A stretch of DNA of 64,000 nt from Planctomicrobium sp051466335 (GTDB taxonomy: Bacteria; Planctomycetota; Planctomycetia; Planctomycetales; Planctomycetaceae), in NCBI RefSeq assembly GCF_051466335.1, contig NZ_CP195793.1:2232001-2296000 (forward strand), written 5' to 3'. Shown in pieces: positions 45,108 to 54,408 of this stretch; the stretch's first letter is position 1; each line of letters opens with the position of its first letter. The notes under the pieces are model-generated. The model saw only the letters and a program-made list of their open reading frames with translations. It was not told the DNA's origin and did no database searches. Position numbers and translations under genes: made by a program.

Positions 45108-46108
45108 TGCGTCTCTGATTCCAGGAGACGGGCAAGATTCAGGAAGATCGCTTCTAGCTCAGCGTAATAGAGATCCTCCGGCATCTCCTTCTTCTTCTTC
45201 TTCAATTTGAGCTGCGCGATCTGCAACTCAAGTTCGTTTCTCCTCGCGATGACCTCGGCCGGCAAACGGGAATCTGTCTCATTGGGAATGAGATGCCATT
45301 GATGGGCGAGAACGCCATCCGCCAGCAGATTCCCGGTGTCTTTGCGATCGATCGGATGAATGCCGTCAAATCCCTTTCCTGTCACTGGTCGTGCATCACC
45401 GTTGTCATCCAGCAGGGCATGCTCCGTCGCGAGTCTCGCATCCGTCTCGTAGAATTTCTGCGTCAGATGATTGGCTAACAGGAACGCTTCCAGTAGCGAG
45501 ACCTGATCGTCTTTATCGAGATCGCCCGATCTGTTCAAAACAACCTCTGAGAGGAACGCTCCAAACCGGGCGAAGTTCACTTCATTGCCGCTGTTCGTCG
45601 CGGTGATGACGACTCGGTTTGGTCCGGTGAGTGCCTCAAGAAAAGGAGCACTCGCTGAACTGCAATTCACAATGGCGACTGGTCGCTCCAACGGGTCGAC
45701 GAGTTCAGCCAATCGGGAAGGCTCGAGATCAGGCCCCGGCAGATTGAATTTGGCGTTTTTGCCATCGAACGTGCCGTGTCCTAGCATCACAATCCATAGA
45801 GGAAGTTGTTTTTCGTCGACATAGTTTCGCAACGACTCTTCGACCGCGTTGAGATCGCAAGCTTTCTGCCCCACTCCCAGCCCCGTCACTCGGAAGTTTC
45901 CTTGCTCGGCGGCGCGGATCCAGTTCTGAGCGGAGTTCTCAAAGATCTCGCGATATTCATCGGTGCCTGCGGTCCCAACGATCAGCAATAGCTCACCACG
46001 GACGCCCGGCGTTGCAACTGCTTCCCCGTCCGCAGGACAGAGAAATGGAGTACAAAAAAGGAGGGCTGAAAATGCTGTCAGGAAGTTCAGCCGACTGACG
46101 AAACTCAT
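45074..46108 (-). CDS. Caspase-like (clan CD) cysteine peptidase, secreted
   Basis: 344 residues from the ATG at 46108, which overlaps the upstream stop as TAATG. A signal peptide (about 1-27) is followed by a fold with the clan CD dyad pattern: a strand ending in His111 (WIVMLGHGTFDGK) and a strand ending in Cys149 (PVAIVNCSSASAPF). The segment DLDKDDQVSLLEAF resembles an EF-hand-like calcium loop. The C-terminus is a charged helix with KLKKKKKEM. Similar to legumain/metacaspase-like bacterial proteins; substrate unknown. Co-transcribed with the VWA membrane protein gene, which suggests they act at the same envelope site. Confidence 0.75.
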   Translation of the reverse strand: MSFVSRLNFLTAFSALLFCTPFLCPADGEAVATPGVRGELLLIVGTAGTDEYREIFENSAQNWIRAAEQGNFRVTGLGVGQKACDLNAVEESLRNYVDEKQLPLWIVMLGHGTFDGKNAKFNLPGPDLEPSRLAELVDPLERPVAIVNCSSASAPFLEALTGPNRVVITATNSGNEVNFARFGAFLSEVVLNRSGDLDKDDQVSLLEAFLLANHLTQKFYETDARLATEHALLDDNGDARPVTGKGFDGIHPIDRKDTGNLLADGVLAHQWHLIPNETDSRLPAEVIARRNELELQIAQLKLKKKKKEMPEDLYYAELEAIFLNLARLLESETQKEPDQSDVER

Positions 46109-48483
46109 TACGCCAACCCCTTCCATCGCCGAAGCCCCCATTCACTGCCAAGGAGTGCGATGACCAACAAGAGAATCCAGGATTGGTGCCACAACGGGAA
46201 CCGGTTGATCTCCAGCACAGGCATCGATTTCTCTGGCAATCTTTTCGCAAAAGCGTTGAGTGAAGCAATTGGGACCATCTCTCCGCCCGTTGAATCTGCC
46301 AAGTCCTTCAGCATTGATGAGTTGATTTCCGGCGATCGGAATTCATCTGCACGCGGGTCACTCACCCAGCCTGACTGTTTCACATGGACCGTGGATCCCG
46401 GTTTGCCAGTGACTGTGGCTTCCGCGACATAGGGGCCTGATTGCCGGGGAAAAAACTGGGCGTTGAAGAGGCCTGCTTCGCTCAAGCTGGGGAGGGCAGA
46501 GATGGTGATTCGGCTCTTATCCGGTTGCTGGATTGAGAATTCCACCGTTCTCTGATCATCTGGCTGATATTCCTCATCGCGGACCCTCACCTGCAACGTC
46601 ACGGATTCTCGTTCCACCCCAGCTGTTTCAATGTTTGAGCTCGTCGTCGAGAACTCGACTTGCTGAGGGACATCACCGACGAGCCATCGCGAGATTTGTC
46701 GCCAGAGTTTGGCCCCGTCATTGCCATTCGCATTTTGGTTTTGCATGGACCATCGCCACAGGTCTCCGACCAGAAACGCTCCCGTGCGTCCTTTCCCGAA
46801 CTGCTGCACGACCACCGCTGGCTGTGTCGTTCCCTGCGAATCCGAGACGACTGCCAGAATTCTTCCCCCCGGTTTCGCGTTGGGAATCGGACTGAGCACT
46901 TTTAAAGTTGGAGACTCACGGGACCGTTCTCGCTCCGATGCTTCCGTGTCTCGCAATCGCATCCACGGTTCAATCCAGCCATCTCTCGTCAATTCCCACC
47001 TGAAGGGACCCGAGCTCACTTCGGCAGGACGATTGAGATACACCGGTAACGCATCCGCAACAGGAGTCTGTTCCCAATGTCCATTTCGAAAGGTTTGTAA
47101 CCCACCCAGCATGAGCAGACCGCCGCCACGTTCTGAGACGAACTTTTCCAGCATTTGCTGTTGATGATGAGTAAAAAACTCCGCTTCAAGATCGTCAAGA
47201 ATGACGGCGTCGTACCGATAGAGTTCCGCTTTGGTTTTCGGGAAACCTCCTTTTAGCTCTTCCTCATCGCTGACATTCAAACGAATGACGACCGGCTGGC
47301 TGTAGTCGTCGGTCTCTTCGTCTGCTTCAGATTTGAACCCGCGAAAAAGGGGGTTACTCGATTCGCCGACTCGACCTCGGAAATCAAATTTCGCTTCCTT
47401 ATTTGCAATGCGAACAAGGCTGACAAGATGTAGTTGTTCGTCTTCAGAGAGCGCACGACCGAGAAACTTGTGCTCCCAATTCGGTCGACCGCCGACATAA
47501 AGAATCCGCGAAACATGAGGGTCGCGATTCACCGAGACCCATGCTTTGTTATTTTCAAGAGTCAGTTCCGCATCCGGGATTGTTGAAACGACACTCTCCG
47601 AATCGGATTCCGTGACGCTCAATCGATAGACCAGTGGTCCAGTTCGATTTGGGTTCAACTGGAATTGCACGTGTGCAGGTCCCTCTTCGGGGACGACGAT
47701 CCGCTGGGTTTCGACGTCAACTTCCTGAACATCATGGTGTGTCAGCTTCACTGCGACAGAATCCGGTCTCTTTCCTGTAAAGGCGATCTGACATTGGATT
47801 GACAGTGGAGTGTCTTCGAAATGCGACTGACTGACTGAAATGGATTGAATCGCGATGTCGCACAGGCGAGGGTCCATTGGAAATTCGACCGGATATACGG
47901 GAACCTCTGCAGTAGGAAGGCTCTCTGGAAGGGAGTCGGTGCTGTTTCCATCGGTGAAGAGGAGCACTGCACCCAATGGTTGATGAGCATATCGCTGGAG
48001 AATCTCGTGTAGACTCGCACCGAGTCGAGAGCGGTTGTCACTGGCGGTCAGTTGCTGATACTCAGGAACACGAGAAAGTGCGTCCCCAAATGCAAAGCGT
48101 TGAACTTTGAAATCTTTCTCGAGGGCAGCGACCCAATCGTTGTTCGAATCGAGTTCCCGCTGGAGCGTTTCGCGACGTGTTTGCGAATCATCGCTGCTGG
48201 TGCGAATATTCATGCTCGCGCTGTCGTCCACGAGAATCGTAACGATGTTTTCTCCTTGCTTCGCACGACTGCTGACCAACTGCGGGTCCACCAAGCAGGC
48301 AGCCAAGAGAAGAAATGCTGTCGCTTTCAGGAGAAATAGGCTCCACTTCAACCGAAATGGAAGTGTTGAGCGAATCGTTGCCACGACGAGGAACAGGAGA
48401 AACGCACCGCCAACAATCAAGACGAAGCCCAACCATTCCGGGCTCCCCAGACTTACCGAATTGATTGCGGACTTCGGGTTCAA
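46108..48483 (-). CDS. VWA/amidotransferase-like membrane protein
   Basis: 791 residues. TTG at 48483 with AAGGAG 5 bases upstream is the best start; the frame opens at 48519. Two N-terminal helices (about 17-37, 46-65) are followed by a von Willebrand A-like domain with MIDAS residues D-x-S-x-S (ILVDDSASMN, Asp86/Ser88/Ser90) and FTDGNSTDS, then a beta-rich domain, a class I amidotransferase-like part (YDAVILDDLEAEFF...ERGGGLLMLGG) lacking an obvious catalytic Cys, and a C-terminal helix (SWILLLVIALLGSEWGL). This is the architecture of planctomycete proteins found near MoxR/DUF58 clusters; those partners are absent here. Confidence 0.85.
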   Translation of the reverse strand: MNPKSAINSVSLGSPEWLGFVLIVGGAFLLFLVVATIRSTLPFRLKWSLFLLKATAFLLLAACLVDPQLVSSRAKQGENIVTILVDDSASMNIRTSSDDSQTRRETLQRELDSNNDWVAALEKDFKVQRFAFGDALSRVPEYQQLTASDNRSRLGASLHEILQRYAHQPLGAVLLFTDGNSTDSLPESLPTAEVPVYPVEFPMDPRLCDIAIQSISVSQSHFEDTPLSIQCQIAFTGKRPDSVAVKLTHHDVQEVDVETQRIVVPEEGPAHVQFQLNPNRTGPLVYRLSVTESDSESVVSTIPDAELTLENNKAWVSVNRDPHVSRILYVGGRPNWEHKFLGRALSEDEQLHLVSLVRIANKEAKFDFRGRVGESSNPLFRGFKSEADEETDDYSQPVVIRLNVSDEEELKGGFPKTKAELYRYDAVILDDLEAEFFTHHQQQMLEKFVSERGGGLLMLGGLQTFRNGHWEQTPVADALPVYLNRPAEVSSGPFRWELTRDGWIEPWMRLRDTEASERERSRESPTLKVLSPIPNAKPGGRILAVVSDSQGTTQPAVVVQQFGKGRTGAFLVGDLWRWSMQNQNANGNDGAKLWRQISRWLVGDVPQQVEFSTTSSNIETAGVERESVTLQVRVRDEEYQPDDQRTVEFSIQQPDKSRITISALPSLSEAGLFNAQFFPRQSGPYVAEATVTGKPGSTVHVKQSGWVSDPRADEFRSPEINSSMLKDLADSTGGEMVPIASLNAFAKRLPEKSMPVLEINRFPLWHQSWILLLVIALLGSEWGLRRWKGLA

Positions 48484-48606
48484 CTCTGCTCCTTGTTTGA
48501 CATCACAACAAAGGCGCAACGTCCTTATAGCCTACGAAACCCAAGTGGTCTCAGGAAGGATTGAACGACCTGAATTCCAGTTTTCACCGAAGCTTCATGG
48601 AACTGA

Positions 48607-49083
48607 TCAAGAGGCCGGATGCAGCCAATTCAGGTGATGGGCAAAATGAATGAGCTGCAATTTCTCCACAGTCGGATAATCCAGCTTCCCGAACAACGCT
48701 GATGGTTGAACCTCGCCATCGAAGGCCTGGAATCGATGAATCGTCTCGAGAAGCTGCCTGACAGCGTCATGATCGCTTTGTTCATGAGCATCGTGAACGG
48801 TCGCAGGCATCGTTGGTGTGCCGTCCGTGAAGCCACTTTTCAGTATCTGCTTGAGTGTCGATTTGCCGACAGTGTATCGAATGACTGTCATCACCAGTGA
48901 CAGTGGAAACGGAGGAGGGGGGAACCCATCCATTGGATACGTCAACCAATCGTTCAGGTGGAGCGCGATCTGCGAGAGGTTCCATTTTCCGTTTTGCTCG
49001 TACCCTTGCAGAAGGGCTGCAAGCTCACGGCGGACTTCATCCCATGACTGGAAATTCAATGCACGCTTCTGCTTGCTGGACAT
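48607..49083 (-). CDS. DUF1569 domain protein (DinB-like fold)
   Basis: 158 residues. GKWNLSQIALHLNDWLTYPMDGFP and the C-terminal LQLIHFAHHLNWLHP give the His-rich DUF1569 signature; the fold is a four-helix DinB/YfiT-type bundle that usually binds a metal through three His. Function is unknown, possibly a thiol-dependent transferase. ATG at 49083 has GGGAGG 6 bases upstream, better than the frame start at 49098. It sits 45 bases downstream of the nucleosidase gene. Confidence 0.85.
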   Translation of the reverse strand: MSSKQKRALNFQSWDEVRRELAALLQGYEQNGKWNLSQIALHLNDWLTYPMDGFPPPPFPLSLVMTVIRYTVGKSTLKQILKSGFTDGTPTMPATVHDAHEQSDHDAVRQLLETIHRFQAFDGEVQPSALFGKLDYPTVEKLQLIHFAHHLNWLHPAS

Positions 49084-49128
49084 TTCCGACCTCCCCAAAC
49101 ATGGTGACGACAGACTCTGAATGTTGTA

Positions 49129-49902
49129 TTACTTGGTCGAAGCAAGCACCTTGATGATCCCCGGGAGAAACGCACCGAGTTTCTTGGCTGCTTCTTCGCT
49201 TTTTTCTCTCAAGGCAAACAGATCTTTAATGCAGCCTGGTCGGCGGATTATCGCTCCAAACAACGCTCCGGCCCTCACTGTTCCTTTCGGGCTGACGAGC
49301 GCGGTCACTTCAGCAGGCAGATCTTCAGAGAGATCATCGCTGATGACTCGAACCGCCATGAAGCGAGTCTTTCTCTGCCGACAGACTTGCGCGACAGATA
49401 GCGACTCCATATCAACGGCGATGGCTCCTGTAATGGCTGCGAGCTGACGTTTTTCAGTCACAAGTCGAACAACGGACGAACTCGAACAGAGCTTTCCAAC
49501 ATAAAGCCCTTGTTCCGGAGCAGCGCGCATCTTCAGGTCGATTGCGAGTTGAATCTCACCGGTTTCATTGGTGATTCCATTGGCGACGACAATATCTCCA
49601 ACCTTCATCCCGTCGATCAATGCCCCGGAAAAGCCGACAGAAAGAACCCACGGGGGCTGATAGGCATCAATGAGTGCTGTTGTCGCTTTGACTGCCCGAG
49701 ATGCTCCCATTCCCCCTTCGACAAGGCAGATTCGAGTTTCGTCCAGCTGGCAGCCCCGAAAGGTGAATCCGTTGCCTGATTGACTTTTGAATTGTTCGGT
49801 ACGCTGCAGAAACGAGGAAACCTCCAGATGCAACGCTGAGACCATCCCTAAAACTGGACCATTGGGTGTTTCATCTGGCGGCGAAGAAGCCTGCTGATTC
49901 AT
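49129..49902 (-). CDS. Nucleoside phosphorylase-superfamily hydrolase (MTA/SAH nucleosidase-like)
   Basis: 257 residues. PVLGMVSALHLEVSSF (an N-terminal Glu as in MTA/SAH nucleosidase), VLSVGFSGALIDGMKVGDIVV, AVDMESLSVAQVCRQ (ribose-binding Met-Glu) and FMAVRVISDDLSED (catalytic Asp) show the family. Could hydrolyse methylthioadenosine/S-adenosylhomocysteine, futalosine or hopanoid adenosyl precursors; the third is attractive in planctomycetes but cannot be decided here. ATG overlaps the stop of the upstream 115-residue gene by ATGA. Confidence 0.85.
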   Translation of the reverse strand: MNQQASSPPDETPNGPVLGMVSALHLEVSSFLQRTEQFKSQSGNGFTFRGCQLDETRICLVEGGMGASRAVKATTALIDAYQPPWVLSVGFSGALIDGMKVGDIVVANGITNETGEIQLAIDLKMRAAPEQGLYVGKLCSSSSVVRLVTEKRQLAAITGAIAVDMESLSVAQVCRQRKTRFMAVRVISDDLSEDLPAEVTALVSPKGTVRAGALFGAIIRRPGCIKDLFALREKSEEAAKKLGAFLPGIIKVLASTK

Positions 49903-50246
49903 TGGCTTTGCGACTCCTTCTGAACCGCTTGTGCTTCCAACTCTTCAATGCGTTTGGCGATGAGATCAATTGCGTCCCGCCGCTCGAGAAGTTTGGCGAA
50001 CTCTTCGTAACCCGAGGCGTCGAACAAAGTGCTGACAATCGGCGTGAAAAAGTGCATCGCTTGAGAACCGATGAAATTCATCGGCCGGGACATCTCAAGA
50101 AATGTGAGCGCCGGCGTCGTCAGGTGACGACGGACAATTTCATAAGCAAGATGATCTACGATCTGCTGCTGACGCTGTGTCGGGGGCGTGTTTTCCCCCT
50201 TCACAGCGAAGGCATGCTTCAACATTGAAACCCATTTCGACCGCAT
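49899..50246 (-). CDS. Hypothetical protein, serS-nucleosidase operon
   Basis: About 115 residues from the ATG at 50246 (GGCGGTGGTT just upstream); ATG at 50225 is also possible. The core VDHLAYEIVRRHLTTPALTFLEMSRPMNFIGSQAMHFFTP is amphipathic and reads like a membrane-peripheral helix pair, followed by a charged C-terminal helix. No domain is recognised. It is translationally coupled to the nucleosidase gene and lies 72 bases beyond serS. Confidence 0.7.
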   Translation of the reverse strand: MRSKWVSMLKHAFAVKGENTPPTQRQQQIVDHLAYEIVRRHLTTPALTFLEMSRPMNFIGSQAMHFFTPIVSTLFDASGYEEFAKLLERRDAIDLIAKRIEELEAQAVQKESQSQ

Positions 50247-50317
50247 AACCACCGCCGCGAAAAGGATGAATGGGGGAGAGGAAACGGATCTCAATGCAGA
50301 TACGCAGCGAATCGAGA

Positions 50318-51604
50318 CTACCTCTTCTTCGCTACGATTCGATCGGTCCCAACCCATTTGCGAAGGACTTCCGGAACGATGACGCTGCCATCTTCCTGCT
50401 GATAGTTTTCAAGAATCGCGATGATTGCTCGGGTGCAGGCGACAGCAGTTCCGTTCAGTGTGTGTACGAACTGCGTTCCCTTCCGTTCAGGAGACTTGCT
50501 GCGAACTCCCAAACGCCGTGCCTGATAATCCGTGCAATTCGATGCGGAGGTAACTTCCCCGTATTCGCCGCTATCGCCACGCCCAGGCATCCAGGCTTCA
50601 ATGTCGAACTTGCGATAAGCAGGTCCGCCGAGGTCGCCCGACGCGATGTTCAACAGGCGATAGGGGATTCCAAGCCCTTGGAAAATCTCTTCTTCAATGC
50701 GAACGATCTGGGCGTGGACTTCATCAGAAGCCTTCAAATCGCCTGCAGTGAATGCAAACATTTCGACTTTAGTGAACTGATGGACGCGGTAGATCCCGCG
50801 GACTGCTTTGCCGTGTCCGCCAGCTTCTGTTCGGAAACAGTGAGAAATACCCGCCATTTTGATCGGGAGTTCGCTCTCCTGAAAGATCTTGTCTCGCTGT
50901 GATCCGCCAAGAGTGATTTCCGCAGTGGCGACGAGAGACAGATCGGTTCCGTCGACAGAGTAAATCTGTGTCTCATTTCCGCGAGGACTAAAGCCGATTC
51001 CTTCCAGCACTTCATCGCGTGCGAGATCCGGCGTCGTGTACAGGGTGAACCCTTCAGCTCGCACTTTCTCGATGGCGTACTGAATCAAAGCCATTTCGAG
51101 TAGTACCGCTTCGTTCTTCAGGAAGTAGAAACCGGAGCCTGCAACCGTTGTTCCTGCTTCAAAGTCGATCAGATCGAGCTTGGATGCAATCTCAACGTGA
51201 TCGAGTGGTTTGAATTGGAATTGAGGTTTCTGGCCCCATTCCTTCACAGTAATGGATTCCGCTTCTCCGCCGATGGGAGCCTCTGGGTGGGTCAGATTAG
51301 GAATGCTGGTCTGAGCGGCCCGTAGCTCCACTTCGATCGTTCGCAACGCTGCTTCATTGATCGCGACTTTCTCTTTGAGCTGTTTCCCGAGCTCGATCAG
51401 AGCAGGGCGTTCTTCGCTGCTTGCCTTGGGAATCTTTCCCGCGACTTCTTTCTGTTCGTGTCGAAGAGCATCTCCCTCGGTGATTAGGCTGGTTCGGTTC
51501 GAACGCAGGTTGATCAGTCCGGTCATATCGACTTTGACTCCGCGATCGCGACAGTTCTTTTCGATCAATTCGGCATTGTCACAGATAAATTGCAGGTCAA
51601 GCAT
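50318..51604 (-). CDS. serS: Seryl-tRNA synthetase
   Basis: 428 residues, standard. Start ATG at 51604 (MLDLQFICDNAELIEKNC) is the usual SerRS opening, although the frame is open to 51646. N-terminal coiled-coil arm (about 30-100), class II core with motif 2 FRTEAGGHGKAVRGIYRVHQF and motif 3 NGTAVACTRAIIAILENYQ, and the conserved SNCTDYQARRLGVRS. It charges tRNA-Ser (and tRNA-Sec where present). First gene of a minus-strand run continuing with the 115-residue and nucleosidase genes. Confidence 0.97.
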   Translation of the reverse strand: MLDLQFICDNAELIEKNCRDRGVKVDMTGLINLRSNRTSLITEGDALRHEQKEVAGKIPKASSEERPALIELGKQLKEKVAINEAALRTIEVELRAAQTSIPNLTHPEAPIGGEAESITVKEWGQKPQFQFKPLDHVEIASKLDLIDFEAGTTVAGSGFYFLKNEAVLLEMALIQYAIEKVRAEGFTLYTTPDLARDEVLEGIGFSPRGNETQIYSVDGTDLSLVATAEITLGGSQRDKIFQESELPIKMAGISHCFRTEAGGHGKAVRGIYRVHQFTKVEMFAFTAGDLKASDEVHAQIVRIEEEIFQGLGIPYRLLNIASGDLGGPAYRKFDIEAWMPGRGDSGEYGEVTSASNCTDYQARRLGVRSKSPERKGTQFVHTLNGTAVACTRAIIAILENYQQEDGSVIVPEVLRKWVGTDRIVAKKR

Positions 51605-51647
51605 GGAACGGAAAATTCTGTTGTCGTAGTACTGTGTTTGAGTCAAT

Positions 51648-51682
51648 CAAAAATGCGAGCAGCTCCAACCAGGTGCTGTCGC
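51648..51682 (-). terminator. Terminator candidate downstream of the M20 peptidase gene
   Basis: On the minus strand GCGACAGC...GCTGCTCGC forms an 8-bp stem with one bulge, followed by ATTTTTG. It is 44 bases ahead of the serS start and separates it from the peptidase. Confidence 0.5.
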
Positions 51683-51686
51683 TCAA

Positions 51687-53063
51687 TTATTTCTGGGCCA
51701 GCTCGTGCCAAAGCCAGGCGCTGGAACGAATCCCGTCCCGGTAGGCGTCGAGACTGAAATGCTCGTTTGGACTGTGGAGATTGTCGGTGTTTTGCCCCCA
51801 ACCCAGCAAGAGAGTATCGACTCCAAGTAGTCGCTTAAATGTCGCGACAACGGGAATTGACCCCCCTTCGCGAATCATCACGGGCTGGTTTCCAAAGCCC
51901 TTTTCGATCGCATTTCTTGCGGAGTTGACATATGGGCTGTTCAGGTCGCACAGCACTGCTTCACATCCATGCCATTTGAGAAACTCCAGTTTCAGGCCAG
52001 GAGTACAGTTCTCTGTCAGGTACCTTTCCACCACTGCGGAAACCACTTCCGGATCCTGATTGGCGACGAGGCGGAACGAAATTTTCGCCATGGCTTTGGA
52101 TGGAATAATCGTCTTCGGACCTTCGCCGGTGTAGCCACCGTGGATTCCGTTCACATCGCAAGTGGGGCGGGCCCAACGACGCTCGAGCGTCGTGAATCCT
52201 GCTTCCCCGAAAGTCGATTGTGAGCCGACTTTTTGCAGAAACTCTGCTTCGTCAAACGGGAGGGCAGCGAATGCGGATCGTTCTTCAGGAGTCAAAGCGA
52301 CGACATCATCATAGAAACCCGGAACGAGAATCTTCCCGTTGTCATCCTGCAGCTTGGCTAATAAGCGGGCGAGTGCATTCACTGGATTGGCGACTGCGCC
52401 TCCGAAGAGGCCGCTGTGTAAATCCTGTCGTGGGCCGGTGAGTGTCACCTGACAGGCAATGATGCCGCGAAGTCCGTAGGTGATTGCAGGAAGCCCCGGG
52501 GCGTATTGAGAAGAGTCGCTGACCACCACGACGTCGCATTTGCAGCGTTCCTGATTCGCTTCGATAAACTTGTCGAGGTTGCTGCTGCCGACTTCCTCTT
52601 CCCCTTCGATGACAAACTTCACATTGACTGGAAGTTCACCAACGGAGTTCAGCCAGGCTGCTACTGACTTCACATGAGTAAGCATCTGTCCTTTGTCGTC
52701 GGTCGCCCCGCGAGCGTAGATCTTTCCATCGCGAATCATCGGCTCAAACGGTGGAGTCGTCCATTGATCGATCGGATCCGCGGGTTGGACGTCATAATGT
52801 CCGTAGACGAGAACCGTGGTCGCTCCCGGCAACTTGTTCCATTCGCCGAAGACGATCGGATACCCAGCGGTGGGGACCAGTTCAGCGTGGCAACCGCAGG
52901 CGAGCAATTGATCGCGGATCAGTGCCGCCGCTTTCCAAAGATCTTCCTGATGAGCGGAACTGGCACTCACGCTGGGGATGCGGAGCAGTTCTTTGAGATC
53001 TTCAACGTGTTGGTTAGCGTGGTCGTGAAGGTATTTCTCAACAACCTGCATCGTGTCGGCCAT
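51687..53063 (-). CDS. M20/M25/M40 family metallo-dipeptidase
   Basis: 458 residues from ATG at 53063 (GGAA 7 bases upstream). Metal and catalytic marks are TTVLVYGHYDVQPADP (first metal His and Asp), YARGATDDKGQM (bridging Asp), FVIEGEEEVGSSN (general-base Glu), VVSDSSQY (metal Asp) and the C-terminal LLGWGQNTDNLHSPNEHF (metal His). RQDLHSGLFGG marks the lid/dimer domain. Cytoplasmic zinc dipeptidase of the carnosinase/CNDP type. A single gene. Confidence 0.94.
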   Translation of the reverse strand: MADTMQVVEKYLHDHANQHVEDLKELLRIPSVSASSAHQEDLWKAAALIRDQLLACGCHAELVPTAGYPIVFGEWNKLPGATTVLVYGHYDVQPADPIDQWTTPPFEPMIRDGKIYARGATDDKGQMLTHVKSVAAWLNSVGELPVNVKFVIEGEEEVGSSNLDKFIEANQERCKCDVVVVSDSSQYAPGLPAITYGLRGIIACQVTLTGPRQDLHSGLFGGAVANPVNALARLLAKLQDDNGKILVPGFYDDVVALTPEERSAFAALPFDEAEFLQKVGSQSTFGEAGFTTLERRWARPTCDVNGIHGGYTGEGPKTIIPSKAMAKISFRLVANQDPEVVSAVVERYLTENCTPGLKLEFLKWHGCEAVLCDLNSPYVNSARNAIEKGFGNQPVMIREGGSIPVVATFKRLLGVDTLLLGWGQNTDNLHSPNEHFSLDAYRDGIRSSAWLWHELAQK

Positions 53064-53564
53064 GATAATTCCGCGAGGGTGATGAAACATCCACGCGATT
53101 TATAACGCCTTTGCCAGCGTTAAAACCAGACAACCCGACCGAGAATTCAGAAGAGTGCGAAGTTGCCGAACAGTCCGCATCGCGCTTCTGTCGCTCTCAA
53201 AACCAAAATTTGACGCCATGTCAGGTTGATTGAGCGACTGTCTCTGAGGAGAGAGGCGGCGAATGCTGGTATAAGACCGTTGAAAGGGCTGGGGTACCGC
53301 GGCTGGAACGCCACACTCTCAAATAGGGACACTCTCGGGGAGAAATCAACTCCTCTGCCCAAGTGCATCGCATCGCCCGTTAAGATCAGCCTCGACTCGG
53401 CGCTGCCTGATTGCGTTGCCTGATTTCCGAGTGCTCGACCGCTCGCGCTCAGAGTAGGGCGGGATGGCAGGGCATCTGGTCGGTACGCTCATGGAGCGAG
53501 TTGATCGCTGCCAGGCGGCCAAACTCACTTGCGAAATCTCTTGAATCGAGGCTGTCACGCTAAA
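53064..53564. other. Intergenic region with repeat copy C
   Basis: About 500 bases between two minus-strand genes. It holds the repeat at 53238-53320. Other frames overlap the repeat and are not credible as genes. Confidence 0.5.
53238..53320 (+). repeat. Dispersed stem-loop repeat, copy C
   Basis: Begins CTGTCTCTGAGGAG, continues GGCGGCGAATGC and ends GCCACACTCTC. It aligns with copy B along its full length with scattered differences, including the middle part (CGTTGAAAGGG against CGTTCAAACGC). The stem is less perfect than in B. Confidence 0.6.
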
Positions 53565-54116
53565 TTATCGGCGGTCAATGAAACCGCGACGGCGGAGCGT
53601 GCTGTACGCTTCGAGTGCGGATTCAATGATGGGGATTGCGGCGCTGACTGGTTGGAACTCGTCCACTTCAACAGTCTTGCCTTCCAGCATCTTGTAATCC
53701 TGGAAGAAGCGTCGCACCATGGAGAGGCGGTGTGCTGGCAATTCGTCGAATTGCTCGCAATCGTTGTATTCTGGGTCGTACTTGGCGACAGCCAGAATTT
53801 TGTGGTCCTTCTTACCGCCGTCCACCATCGTCATCAGGCCGATCACGCGTGCCTCGACGAGTGTCAGCGGAGCCACTGGTTCCTGGCACATGACCAGAAC
53901 GTCGAGTGGATCGTCGTCTTCTGCGTATGTCTGGGGAATGAACCCGTAATTAGCGGGGTAGTACACAGCCGAGTAGAGGACACGGTCGACCTTCAGCAGA
54001 CCGGTCTTCTTGTCCAGTTCGTACTTGACGCTGGATCCCATCGGGATTTCGATGACTGCGGTGAATTCTCTGGGAAGCAATTCACCGGGGGTAACATCAT
54101 GCCAACAATGGGTCAT
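53565..54116 (-). CDS. ppa: Inorganic pyrophosphatase, family I
   Basis: 183 residues, normal size. EIPMGSSVKYELDKKTG, LYSAVYYPANYGFIPQTYAEDDDPLDVLV with the signature D-D-D-P-L-D metal-binding cluster, and VDGGKKDHKILAVAKYDPEYND. It hydrolyses pyrophosphate to drive biosynthesis; cytoplasmic. It lies just downstream of rpsU on the same strand, but the terminator at 54148 lies between. Confidence 0.96.
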   Translation of the reverse strand: MTHCWHDVTPGELLPREFTAVIEIPMGSSVKYELDKKTGLLKVDRVLYSAVYYPANYGFIPQTYAEDDDPLDVLVMCQEPVAPLTLVEARVIGLMTMVDGGKKDHKILAVAKYDPEYNDCEQFDELPAHRLSMVRRFFQDYKMLEGKTVEVDEFQPVSAAIPIIESALEAYSTLRRRGFIDRR

Positions 54117-54147
54117 CTCAACGGCTCTCTACTGGTAAGATTCAATG

Positions 54148-54172
54148 GCAAAAGCACGCCTAAGGCGTGCTT
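54148..54172 (-). terminator. Intrinsic terminator of rpsU
   Basis: AAGCACGCCT (54152-54161) and AGGCGTGCTT (54163-54172) form a 9- to 10-bp hairpin with a minimal loop; TTTTG follows on the minus strand. Confidence 0.75.
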
Positions 54173-54213
54173 CACGCTTAACTCACAGCCGGATTCTTAG
54201 GCTGAAAGCCATA

Positions 54214-54408
54214 CTAGCCATTCATAACCTGATTCATGCGGGCTCGGTTCTTCGCACGGCGTTTTTCACGACGGCGTTGCTCGCTTGGCTTTTCAAAGAA
54301 TTCACGCTTGCGCAGTTCCTTCTTCACTCCGCTGTGCTCAACGAGCTTACGGAAACGACGGACTGCATCATTGACTGACTCATTATCACGCAAACGCAAA
54401 CGAACCAC
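54214..54408 (-). CDS. rpsU: 30S ribosomal protein bS21
   Basis: 64 residues, starting at GTG 54408 with GGAGG 5 bases upstream (the upstream TTG lies inside that site). VVRLRLRDNESVNDAVRRF, then KREFFEKPSEQRRREKRRAKNRAR, is the standard bS21 sequence with its basic C-terminal helix. It takes part in initiation on the small subunit near the anti-Shine-Dalgarno region. The strong ribosome-binding site and the promoter at 54514 suggest high expression. Confidence 0.95.
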   Translation of the reverse strand: MVRLRLRDNESVNDAVRRFRKLVEHSGVKKELRKREFFEKPSEQRRREKRRAKNRARMNQVMNG

